This document shows, in pieces, positions 13,420 to 19,217 of a DNA stretch of 36,904 nt. Source of the DNA: a virus; the IMG/VR virus record IMGVR_UViG_3300021478_000079, positions 1 through 36,904 of that record. One strand, given 5' to 3'. Every line of letters begins with the position of its first letter. Positions within the stretch are counted from its first letter, which is position 1. A model generated the notes under the pieces. That model was not told the DNA's origin. It did no database searches and was given only the letters and a program-made list of their open reading frames with translations. The position numbers and the translations under genes are program-made.

Positions 13420-14030
13420 AAATAATAATCCCAGGCGATCCCATACCTAAAGCAAGCGTTAGATTAGGTAAACGAGGAGCATATGATTCGCAAAAGTTTG
13501 AACGAAGCCAAGTTTCATGGAAAATGAAATTGGCTTTACGTGAACAAAATGGAAAAATGGTTGAATCACAGGGTATTTTTGTGTCATTTTTGTTCAAATT
13601 CCTGCCTATCGGGACATCAATATTGGAAAAAAATATGTGTTTATGGGGATTAAAGGAACATGATGTAAAACCGGATTTTGACAATCTTTGCAAATTTTAT
13701 TGCGATTCTGGTAACGGCATTCTATGGAAAGATGATGCTAAAATATCTAAAGGTCAGTGGCATAAGAAATTTTCAAACTTTCCCTGTACAATTATAACCT
13801 ATAATGCGATAAAAAAAATTACTATGAACACAGAGCTAGAAAAAGTTATAAAAGTCTTTACGCCAGAGCAAGTTTTGGAGCTAATCGATGATTTTACGCC
13901 GATTATGCAAAGCTGCGAGGACGATTTTCTTGAGAATCGAGAAGAATTTTTCCTCCCGGTTCTGGCCTCCAGACTGGTGATCTTTGCTAATAAGTGGTCG
14001 AAGAAGCTAGGTAAGATTCAGGATGCGTGA
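13416..14030 (+). CDS. rusA: RusA-type Holliday junction resolvase with C-terminal extension
   Basis: 204 residues from GTG 13416. Residues 1-131 are RusA: IPGDPIPKASVR at the start and the catalytic block DVKPDFDNLCKF, then NGILWKDDAKIS. D87 and D89 plus D106/D107 match the metal-binding aspartates of the family, and K93 the conserved lysine. It cuts branched DNA left by recombination before packaging. RusA is usually about 120 residues; here residues 135-204 (EKVIKVFTPEQVLELIDDF, then REEFFLPVLASRLVIFANKW) form an extra helical domain, possibly a fused separate gene. A weak internal ATG at residue 137 lacks a ribosome site. Confidence 0.9.
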   Translation: MKIIIPGDPIPKASVRLGKRGAYDSQKFERSQVSWKMKLALREQNGKMVESQGIFVSFLFKFLPIGTSILEKNMCLWGLKEHDVKPDFDNLCKFYCDSGNGILWKDDAKISKGQWHKKFSNFPCTIITYNAIKKITMNTELEKVIKVFTPEQVLELIDDFTPIMQSCEDDFLENREEFFLPVLASRLVIFANKWSKKLGKIQDA

Positions 14031-14193
14031 CGTAATTTGCAAGTTGACAAATGAAGAATTGGGAAGCTCGTTAGTTATGACAAATAAGACTATGTTCATT
14101 TTCGATCGTGACGGCGATTTCATTACAGAATTCGACGCTAGGTTTTGTCCTGTGTGCGGAGAAATACTACAAAATGAGGTGGCTGATGAATAG
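14023..14193 (+). CDS. Small protein with CxxC motif (56 aa)
   Basis: ATG overlaps the end of the RusA gene by eight bases. Contains IFDRDGDFITEFDARFCPVC, a half Zn ribbon at the end. The stop codon lies in the first copy of a tandem duplication (14176-14231). Function unknown. Confidence 0.5.
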   Translation: MRDVICKLTNEELGSSLVMTNKTMFIFDRDGDFITEFDARFCPVCGEILQNEVADE

Positions 14194-14231
14194 ATTGCTT
14201 TCAGAGGTGGCTGATGAATAGATTGCTTTCA
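14176..14231. repeat. Exact tandem duplication of 28 bp
   Basis: 14176-14203 and 14204-14231 are identical and adjacent. Each unit carries a GAGGTG ribosome site, an ATGAATAG start context and the beginning of a gene, so the duplication created a dead start followed by the live one at 14214. Confidence 0.9.
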
Positions 14232-14366
14232 AATGTATTCAGTCATTTTTTATGTCCAGGCTGCAATCAATTGAATCTATATACCTATGCAAATCCATTA
14301 AGCGAGTATTGTTCGAAGTGTTCATTTAAACAACTAGAACAAAAAAAAGGACAAGAAAATGCATAG
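14214..14366 (+). CDS. Zn-ribbon miniprotein (50 aa)
   Basis: Starts in the second copy of the 28-bp duplication with GAGGTG six bases upstream. CPGCNQLNLY (residues 14-23) and CSKCSFKQLE (33-42) give a compact four-Cys Zn ribbon. Overlaps the next gene. Role unknown; similar to the other small Zn ribbons of the early region. Confidence 0.6.
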   Translation: MNRLLSNVFSHFLCPGCNQLNLYTYANPLSEYCSKCSFKQLEQKKGQENA

Positions 14367-14433
14367 ACTGCTTTTAACGGCCTGCCTTTGCGTTTTGACT
14401 GCTTGTGGAAATATGCATGGGATCAATGAATAA
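14359..14433 (+). CDS. 24-residue lipoprotein
   Basis: MHRLLLTACLCVLTACGNMH has a short basic start, a hydrophobic core and a lipobox LTAC-G. After cleavage only nine residues would remain. Overlaps both neighbours (ATG inside the previous end, TAATG with the next start). Tiny phage lipoproteins can be Rz1-like outer-membrane spanins or exclusion factors; here there is no nested Rz. Confidence 0.5.
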   Translation: MHRLLLTACLCVLTACGNMHGINE

Positions 14434-14984
14434 TGGAAGAATTGAGCGCTTGTAAATTCTATATTGCAAACATCAAATTGGTGGGATACGGTCAAACTCA
14501 AAGTTACCAATGTGTTTGTCAAAAATGTAAAAAATTGTTCTTCAATATCACTACAAAACGAAACTTGGAAGATTTATTTTGTTCATGGTGTGAGCCAGAT
14601 GAATCATTGTTAACGGAAGAAAATTTTTCAGACGTTAATTTTGTTGGAAACATCATAGGATGGGAAATTAAATGTACCGCCATTGAAAAAAAACGTTCTT
14701 TCTATAATTATAAAAAAGTATATAAGAGAGATGGTTATCAATGCCAGTATTGCGGTTACTCTATGAGTCTATATAACGATTTTCGTGCTTTGCACGTAGA
14801 TCATATAAAACCATGGAGTGGAGCTGGTGGCAATTCCTTAACATATCTAGTAGTTTCCTGTGCGGAATGCAATTGTCATGCAACAAATAAATGGTTCAAT
14901 TCTTTTATGGAAAAGAAAGAATATGTAAATGCAAGAAATGCAGAAAAACAATTTCAAAAGCAAAAAAAGAAACAGAGGCACTGA
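14433..14984 (+). CDS. HNH endonuclease
   Basis: 183 residues. A Cys-pair finger (CVCQKCKKLFFN; CSWCEPD) comes first. The HNH domain reads RDGYQCQYCGYS, then LHVDHIKPWSGAGG and CAECNCHATNKW, giving the paired CxxC structural zinc and the DH metal-binding site. It is located in the early operon among miniproteins. Most likely a free-standing homing enzyme, though HNH proteins can also help packaging. Confidence 0.88.
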   Translation: MEELSACKFYIANIKLVGYGQTQSYQCVCQKCKKLFFNITTKRNLEDLFCSWCEPDESLLTEENFSDVNFVGNIIGWEIKCTAIEKKRSFYNYKKVYKRDGYQCQYCGYSMSLYNDFRALHVDHIKPWSGAGGNSLTYLVVSCAECNCHATNKWFNSFMEKKEYVNARNAEKQFQKQKKKQRH

Positions 14985-15137
14985 ATGAAAAGATATTTAT
15001 CACTGTTCTCATTTTGTATATTGACTTCTTGTGGCTACATGTCATGGCCTGAATGCTTAGAATTGATGGAGCCCGTCGAGGAATTGATTGTGAGCGAAAT
15101 TGAAAAGGAGAACGAAGATGCCGTTATTGCCAGGTAA
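14985..15137 (+). CDS. Small lipoprotein (50 aa)
   Basis: MKRYLSLFSFCILTSCGYMS carries a signal peptide with lipobox LTSC-G; the mature 35 residues are strongly acidic (EPVEELIVSEIEKENED). The second lipoprotein within 700 bases. Overlaps the following gene. Candidate for envelope function such as lysis or superinfection exclusion. Confidence 0.55.
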   Translation: MKRYLSLFSFCILTSCGYMSWPECLELMEPVEELIVSEIEKENEDAVIAR

Positions 15138-15264
15138 AAAGAACATTGGGAAAAATATAGAAAACGAACAGGGGGAAGGAAAACCGCATAAGCAAGCTGT
15201 TGCTATCGCTCTTAATGTCGCACGTAAATCAGGTGCTCATATCAAGAAAAAAGGAAAAAAGTAA
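15118..15264 (+). CDS. Small basic phage protein, KPHKQAVAIAL family
   Basis: 48 residues. The order MPLLPGKKNIGKNIENE, then GKPHKQAVAIALNVARKSG and a Lys tail is a pattern I recognise from many phage genomes (MPL, K-rich, IG/ISxNI, GxPxKQAxAIALxxAR). AAAAGGAGAACG ribosome site. The function of the family is not known; likely nucleic-acid or virion associated given the charge. Confidence 0.65.
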   Translation: MPLLPGKKNIGKNIENEQGEGKPHKQAVAIALNVARKSGAHIKKKGKK

Positions 15265-15473
15265 TGATTACAGAAACAAAGATAGAAGAATATTTCACAT
15301 ATCATAATCCAGAAGGAATAGACCCTAAAAGATTCGAAATAATTAGAGAATCAGCTAAGAAATTAGCAAAAGATATTCTCGAAAATGGAGGAAACTCAGA
15401 CGAAATATGCAAATCAATACAATCACTACGAATCGTTGTATATCATGCAATCGCTTCTATTGTTTTACCATAA
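15264..15473 (+). CDS. Acb2/Tad1-type cyclic nucleotide sponge (anti-CBASS/anti-Thoeris)
   Basis: 69 residues, start overlapping the previous stop (TAATG). The pattern YFTYHNPEGIDPKRFEIIRE, then SAKKLAKDILENGGNSDE and IQSLRIVVYHAIASIVLP agrees with the small helical-hairpin proteins grouped with Acb2 and Tad1 (FxYHxP..RY..IR..A..LA..I....P.S.E...AI..L.......ANA.IA). Acb2 hexamers sequester cyclic di- and trinucleotides made by CBASS, and some relatives bind gcADPR of Thoeris. Here the usual ANAAIAR end is degenerate (YHAIASIVLP). Identification is by remembered pattern and has not been searched. Confidence 0.75.
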   Translation: MITETKIEEYFTYHNPEGIDPKRFEIIRESAKKLAKDILENGGNSDEICKSIQSLRIVVYHAIASIVLP

Positions 15474-15486
15474 AAGGAAAAAAGTA

Positions 15487-15729
15487 ATGAAGAAAGACGA
15501 AATCGAAACTATTAAAGACCGCCTTTACGAAATCTATGCATCGGTATGCGATGAACAGACTGAAGTTGCATGTTTTAAAATCGGTAAGCTGATCGGTGAA
15601 TTTGATATGATTTTAGCTGATGATGAGGAAGAGGGCGAAGATCAGCAAGAACAAAGAGCTAATATCCAAATAAACAAACAGGTTTTAGATTACATTCAAA
15701 AACTAATGGACAAAGATAATGGATCGTGA
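15487..15729 (+). CDS. Acidic helical protein (80 aa)
   Basis: ATG 15487 is favoured by AAAAGGAAAA upstream, not the longer frame that reaches back into the previous gene. Helical, with an acidic central stretch (DDEEEGEDQQEQ). Unknown; may work with the sponge gene it follows. Confidence 0.6.
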   Translation: MKKDEIETIKDRLYEIYASVCDEQTEVACFKIGKLIGEFDMILADDEEEGEDQQEQRANIQINKQVLDYIQKLMDKDNGS

Positions 15730-15856
15730 AATCAGAAAAATAAAGAAGACAGCTAAGAAAGAAGTTAAAGAACTCGGTAAGTTAGAAGCCATGGACAAGA
15801 AACGGGATAAAGCTTGTGAATTAGGAGCTAAAGAAATGCGGAAGAAAAAGAAATGA
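15719..15856 (+). CDS. Basic helical miniprotein (45 aa)
   Basis: Overlaps both neighbours. MDREIRKIKKTAKKEVKELG, then a LEAMDKKRDKACELGAKEM stretch and KKKK end: one long basic helix. Similar short Lys-rich coiled proteins occur beside the KPHKQAVAIAL family in other phages. Function unknown. Confidence 0.55.
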   Translation: MDREIRKIKKTAKKEVKELGKLEAMDKKRDKACELGAKEMRKKKK

Positions 15857-16140
15857 TTGATTGCATCCGATACAAGCCTGTCAACAAAGGTTCCCTTCTT
15901 GGCTTCGCCGATATCGCTGTTGAAGGTCTTCCGCTTGTGCATATTTACGGATGTGGAGTTTTCCAAAAAGAAGGAAGACGATGGGTAACGATGCCATCCA
16001 GAGAATGGATAGATGAAGAAACGGGGTTGAAAAAGTTCTATGCCTACATAAGATTAGCAGAGCCGGGTAGCATGTATCAATTCTCTCATGATGCCATGCA
16101 TTGCGTGCTTCCTCATATCGATCCTCACATGATACTTTAG
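15853..16140 (+). CDS. SpoVG-like small DNA-associated protein
   Basis: 95 residues, ATGA-coupled. The sequence KPVNKGSLLGFADIAVEGLP, then a CGVFQKEGRRWVTMPSREW stretch has the SpoVG-type layout (beta strands, then a strand ending in W/FVxMPS). Phage relatives occur in early operons beside recombination genes. SpoVG proteins bind DNA or RNA; the phage role is unknown. Last gene of the rightward operon. Confidence 0.5.
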   Translation: MIDCIRYKPVNKGSLLGFADIAVEGLPLVHIYGCGVFQKEGRRWVTMPSREWIDEETGLKKFYAYIRLAEPGSMYQFSHDAMHCVLPHIDPHMIL

Positions 16141-16187
16141 TGGTACAAAAGCCTTTTTAGTAGTGCGAATGTCTATTTTAGTTGTAC
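16136..16187 (+). repeat. Three spaced direct repeats TTTAGTNGTRC
   Basis: Copies at 16136-16146, 16156-16166 and 16177-16187, spaced 20 and 21 bases (two helical turns). The first contains the stop codon of the preceding gene and the last ends two bases before the stop of the convergent gene at 16189. Could be protein-binding sites at the operon boundary. Confidence 0.6.
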
Positions 16188-16188
16188 A

Positions 16189-16410
16189 TTAGCTCAAATC
16201 AGGCATGATAAAAGTTCTTGATTCGTTCCGATTCCAAACATCAAGCGCGCAATTAAGCATATCCTTACAAAATCCGTCATCACGACCTAGCTCTTTAGCT
16301 AGAATCACAGCGCACATAAAAACAGTTGTTAAAGGGTATTCTCTATCAGCTAATGCATCGTTTAGCCGTTCTGCAAGCGCGTAGGCATCTTTGTTTATTT
16401 GACAAGCCAT
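16189..16410 (-). CDS. Hypothetical protein, last gene of accessory region (73 aa)
   Basis: GAGGTAAACA ribosome site before ATG 16410. A mostly helical soluble protein (DAYALAERLNDALADREYPL, then MCAVILAKELGRDDGFCKDML). It is separated from the rest of the leftward operon by 340 bases and a terminator, so it probably has its own promoter. No family recognised. Confidence 0.6.
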   Translation of the reverse strand: MACQINKDAYALAERLNDALADREYPLTTVFMCAVILAKELGRDDGFCKDMLNCALDVWNRNESRTFIMPDLS

Positions 16411-16752
16411 TGTTTACCTCAAAAAATCGTAGAAAAATCGTCATAAATTTATAAAATTCCGGACTCAGGCCCTAACCCAACTCCCAACGAGGGCGCTTTG
16501 CGACTCTAAAGAGTTTCTGCTTTCGCTTCATCAGGCAAAAATGGGGAGCTGCCCCACAACAATATCCGGATCGGTGGGCTTGTGCTTCTTTAACTCAGTT
16601 ATCCGTAAATTCCGGATAAGTGAGAATAAGTTGCTTAAAGTAATGTTTTTTGTCAACGTTTTATCTTTCACTTTTTATAACCTCAACGATTGCCATAAAG
16701 ATCACAAAGCCAATGATGAAGTATGATAAGTTTATTATAAATGATTGCATTG
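16411..16752. other. Gene-free gap with terminator and inverted repeat
   Basis: No credible gene. It holds a minus-strand terminator (16537-16556) and an operator-like inverted repeat, AGTTATCCG (16597-16605) and CGGATAAGT (16613-16621), with one mismatch. Further TCCGGA motifs lie nearby at about 16458 and 16565. Together these suggest a regulated promoter for the 16189-16410 gene. Confidence 0.45.
16537..16556 (-). terminator. Intrinsic terminator, minus strand
   Basis: Stem TGGGG/CCCCA (16542-16546 and 16552-16556) with a five-base loop, followed on the minus strand by TTTTT (16541-16537). Suits the end of the accessory operon, about 200 bases after its last overlapping gene. Confidence 0.55.
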
Positions 16753-16959
16753 TTAAATATATTCCTTCTCACTTTCCAATACATCCCAAATACAACTAAT
16801 TTTATCTAAAAACTTTTCTTTTTCAATGGTTGAAAGACACGCTCGAATGAGTAACACAGATAAAAGCGTCTGACCTTCACCGCCTGAAAAATCTTCCGAG
16901 TCCAAAAGAACAAATATCTTTTTGGCCATTTCGTTATATTCATCATGTGTTTTACTCAT
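16753..16959 (-). CDS. Helical miniprotein (68 aa)
   Basis: ATGA-coupled to the gene before it. Helical and acidic (EYNEMAKKIFVLLDSEDFSG, then CLSTIEKEKFLDKISCIW). Its plan, a KIF-type helix, a central LL..L..R helix and an FL..I end, loosely resembles the 16956-17162 product, suggesting a duplicated gene. Function unknown. Confidence 0.55.
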   Translation of the reverse strand: MSKTHDEYNEMAKKIFVLLDSEDFSGGEGQTLLSVLLIRACLSTIEKEKFLDKISCIWDVLESEKEYI

Positions 16960-17162
16960 CGCCCATTCTCATATTCATTTTCTTTTCCTAATTCATTTAT
17001 TTCTTTATATAATTCTAAGAACTGTTCAAGTGTAACTCGATTTTGTCTATTCATTCTTGCAACAAGATCTATCAAAATAATTATTCCTTCCTGGGGGATA
17101 ACTTTTTCCTGAATAAATATGCTTAAGATTTTATTGGATAAAGCTTTCAAATTATCATTCAT
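16956..17162 (-). CDS. Helical miniprotein (68 aa), possible paralogue of its neighbour
   Basis: Coupled at both ends. SNKILSIFIQEKVIPQEGII, then LIDLVARMNRQNRVTLEQFL. Both this gene and the one after it start in the same ATGGGCGATGA context, which fits a local duplication. No family recognised. Confidence 0.55.
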   Translation of the reverse strand: MNDNLKALSNKILSIFIQEKVIPQEGIIILIDLVARMNRQNRVTLEQFLELYKEINELGKENEYENGR

Positions 17163-17490
17163 CGCCCATCCTCACACCGCAAACTGCGCAATGATATTCA
17201 CCTCTCCAGTTTTGGTTTCTAGCATCTTGCCATTGCGAATTACGGCATCGTTTGCATGTAAAGAAGACTCCAGCATCTTTGAATATGCATGTATCAATTT
17301 CACACATATCCTCATTCATATAAACTTCTGCTTTCAAAACCATTGTTAAAACAAGCGGGATCAAGAAAAGCATGTATAGCAAAAGAGTGTGTGTATCTGA
17401 ATTATTACGATTTTTTCGGTTTATTTGGGCAGATGCTTTCTTCTCATTTATCAGTCGGCGTAGTCGAGTGCTAATGCAGTTATATTTCAT
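17155..17490 (-). CDS. Membrane protein with Zn ribbon (111 aa)
   Basis: Strong GGAGGAAAG ribosome site. Basic N-terminus (RLRRLINEKKASAQINRKNR), one membrane span near residues 36-53 (TLLLYMLFLIPLVLTMVL), then a four-Cys ribbon, CKRCRNSQWQDARNQ and CAVCGVRMGDE. Hence a membrane-anchored metal-binding domain. No known family; an envelope-associated host-interaction role is possible. Confidence 0.65.
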   Translation of the reverse strand: MKYNCISTRLRRLINEKKASAQINRKNRNNSDTHTLLLYMLFLIPLVLTMVLKAEVYMNEDMCEIDTCIFKDAGVFFTCKRCRNSQWQDARNQNWRGEYHCAVCGVRMGDE

Positions 17491-17743
17491 GACTTTCCTC
17501 CATGCATTTCATTACTATAGGTAAATTAGTAGTAAGATTCTTGATGTGATTCTTAAAGAATTGTCTGTGATTTTTTGATTCAATCGCTGCCCTACAGACT
17601 GCATGAATGATAAATACGTGAAATCCAGTATTTAAAACATGATTTGGAATCCCCTCAGATTTTAATTTTTTTAACAAAGCAATTAATGTATTTCCGATTT
17701 CTTCTTGAACTTTAAATATTGCCTTTGATTCTTCTTCTGTCAT
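17480..17743 (-). CDS. Helical protein (87 aa)
   Basis: Starts within the stop of the preceding gene (ATGA) and overlaps the next by 11 bases. Helical, with FKVQEEIGNTLIALLKKLKS and FHVFIIHAVCRAAIESKNHR. Similar in size and helix layout to the two miniproteins downstream. Unknown function. Confidence 0.55.
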   Translation of the reverse strand: MTEEESKAIFKVQEEIGNTLIALLKKLKSEGIPNHVLNTGFHVFIIHAVCRAAIESKNHRQFFKNHIKNLTTNLPIVMKCMEESHEI

Positions 17744-17892
17744 TTTTCAAATTCCTCTTCAAAAAAACTTTTAGCTAATAAAAAAGCTGCTTTATAATGA
17801 TCTGGCCATTTGAGAACGCATTCAATCAGATCCGCTTCATCTTTGGTCAGTTGAGTCAGATACTTCGTCATCTTTTCTATTTCCTCTTTCAT
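17740..17892 (-). CDS. Helical miniprotein (50 aa)
   Basis: Excellent GAGGTG site before ATG 17892. KYLTQLTKDEADLIECVLKW, then a KAAFLLAKSFFEEEFEK end. The start context GAGGTGGCTGATGAA is identical to that at 14176 and 14204. Overlaps the end of the upstream gene by 56 bases in another frame. Confidence 0.55.
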   Translation of the reverse strand: MKEEIEKMTKYLTQLTKDEADLIECVLKWPDHYKAAFLLAKSFFEEEFEK

Positions 17893-18058
17893 CAGCCACC
17901 TCAACATTTAGTAAAAGCCTATCAAACAGCGCATCAACTGAATCTGTTAGATCAGTAATTGTAATTTTATTTTTGTATTCTTGCAGTTCGGGCGCTGTTC
18001 GAATAAAATCAAATAAATACCATTTCATATCTCTATATTTATCTCTTGACCACTGCAT
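17837..18058 (-). CDS. Hypothetical protein (73 aa)
   Basis: ATG 18058 is preferred over an upstream GTG because AGGGA sits before it. Aromatic start (MQWSRDKYRDMKWYLFDFIR) and acidic end. The stop lies 56 bases inside the next gene. No family recognised. Confidence 0.5.
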   Translation of the reverse strand: MQWSRDKYRDMKWYLFDFIRTAPELQEYKNKITITDLTDSVDALFDRLLLNVEVADERGNRKDDEVSDSTDQR

Positions 18059-18231
18059 TTTAATTCCCTTTTTGTGTAAAAAGCATAATTCCGGTCGCAC
18101 CCACCATGTTTATTATTTAAATCTTTACAAATTTTTTTTGCTATTTCTTCATCTTCAAAGGCATCCCCTATTTCAAATAAAGATCTTGAGGAAATATAAA
18201 TGATATAAATGTATTTCTTTCCGTCACTCAT
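18025..18231 (-). CDS. Hypothetical protein (68 aa)
   Basis: Small alpha/beta-type sequence: KKYIYIIYISSRSLFEIGDA, then a FEDEEIAKKICKDLNNKHGG helix and YAFYTKRELKC. Coupled to its upstream gene. This beta-alpha-beta plan occurs in small phage proteins of unknown role. Confidence 0.55.
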   Translation of the reverse strand: MSDGKKYIYIIYISSRSLFEIGDAFEDEEIAKKICKDLNNKHGGCDRNYAFYTKRELKCSGQEINIEI

Positions 18232-18452
18232 TCATTCCTCAATGTACATAATTTTTCTCTAGCATATTTTATATTTCTTTCAATTGTACCTTCGAAACGA
18301 TTAGACATCTCAAATAAAGATATTTCCGTTAATGATAAGCGCACGTCTGACGCCAAATCTTTAATTTTAATTGATATCTCTTCCCACTCTTTGAGGCGAT
18401 TTTTGTTTAATTGAATTGTATATAATAAATCTTGTTCTGTCATTTCGTCCAT
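18228..18452 (-). CDS. Helical coiled-coil protein (74 aa)
   Basis: AAAGG site before ATG 18452. EQDLLYTIQLNKNRLKEWEE, then ISIKIKDLASDVRLSLTEIS suggests a coiled-coil hairpin. A 21-base leader repeat lies just upstream. Unknown function. Confidence 0.55.
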   Translation of the reverse strand: MDEMTEQDLLYTIQLNKNRLKEWEEISIKIKDLASDVRLSLTEISLFEMSNRFEGTIERNIKYAREKLCTLRNE

Positions 18453-18453
18453 A

Positions 18454-18474
18454 TTAAATCCTTTGTAAGGTCTG
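18454..18474 (-). repeat. Leader repeat, copy 1
   Basis: 21 bases before the 18228-18452 gene match 18741-18761 with two differences. The shared part includes the AAAGG ribosome site and a CAGACNTTAC stretch, so it is a reused leader rather than just a ribosome site. Confidence 0.7.
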
Positions 18475-18477
18475 AAT

Positions 18478-18738
18478 TCATTCGTATTTCTTTTTTAATC
18501 GTTCATATTCTTCACGTTCATTTTTTTCTTGATATTCGAAAGATTCTTTTTGCATTGATAATCTATTTCTCTCGTCATATTTATCTAATGCTTCCTCATG
18601 GCATTCCGTAAACCAATCAATTATTCTTTGATCACAACCATAATCATCTTGAGTATAATAATTTATGTGCATGTCAATCTCTCTTTCAATTCCATGCATA
18701 GAAAATGACAACTTTATATGACAAGAATGTTCACCCAT
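18478..18738 (-). CDS. Hypothetical protein (86 aa)
   Basis: AAAGGG site. HIKLSFSMHGIEREIDMHIN, then an acidic charged helix (ERNRLSMQKESFEYQEKNER) with a Lys end. No family recognised. Confidence 0.55.
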   Translation of the reverse strand: MGEHSCHIKLSFSMHGIEREIDMHINYYTQDDYGCDQRIIDWFTECHEEALDKYDERNRLSMQKESFEYQEKNEREEYERLKKKYE

Positions 18739-18740
18739 GA

Positions 18741-18761
18741 TTAAACCCTTTGTAACGTCTG
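18741..18761 (-). repeat. Leader repeat, copy 2
   Basis: Second copy of the 21-base leader, directly before the 18478-18738 gene. Two mismatches to copy 1 at 18454-18474. Confidence 0.7.
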
Positions 18762-18832
18762 ATAATGGAGGTTATGTTGCCTAAAAAGCGATCTGTCTCA
18801 TTTGTCTTTATTAAGCAATACTAATAATTCAT

Positions 18833-19036
18833 TTAAATATCTTTATTCAATTGCGCAAAGATATGATCATATTTTTTTTGACATTGAACTTCCGAACCTT
18901 CGAATAATTCAATACATGAACCATCTTTATATTGCGCAAATAACTTGAAGATATTTTTTGAGTCTAATTTTTTAATGTAAATTTCATCTAATTGATGAAA
19001 GTTCACGCAATAACCTTGGTTTATTTCACTCCACAT
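18833..19036 (-). CDS. Hypothetical protein (67 aa)
   Basis: Overlaps the upstream gene by 11 bases. Compact beta-rich sequence (QLDEIYIKKLDSKNIFKLFA, then a QYKDGSCIELFEGSE turn) and helical end. Unknown function. Confidence 0.55.
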   Translation of the reverse strand: MWSEINQGYCVNFHQLDEIYIKKLDSKNIFKLFAQYKDGSCIELFEGSEVQCQKKYDHIFAQLNKDI

Positions 19037-19217
19037 CTTTGTCCTCTTTCATATATTTAATTAAACCCTCGATATCGTCTTTAAGTTTCTTAATGGCCTG
19101 CTCTTGGTCTTCCCCTTGCTCCACTCTCATAGTTAAGATGGAAGCAGAATGACAAGCTTTCCAAAAGGAAAATCTAAGTTTTTTTTCGCTAATCGTTATC
19201 AGGATTTCATCATTCAT
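19026..19217 (-). CDS. Hypothetical protein (63 aa)
   Basis: Begins with a short beta segment (MNDEILITISEKKLRFSFWK), then an acidic helix (GEDQEQAIKKLKDDIEGLIK). Overlaps both neighbours. Unknown function. Confidence 0.55.
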   Translation of the reverse strand: MNDEILITISEKKLRFSFWKACHSASILTMRVEQGEDQEQAIKKLKDDIEGLIKYMKEDKDVE

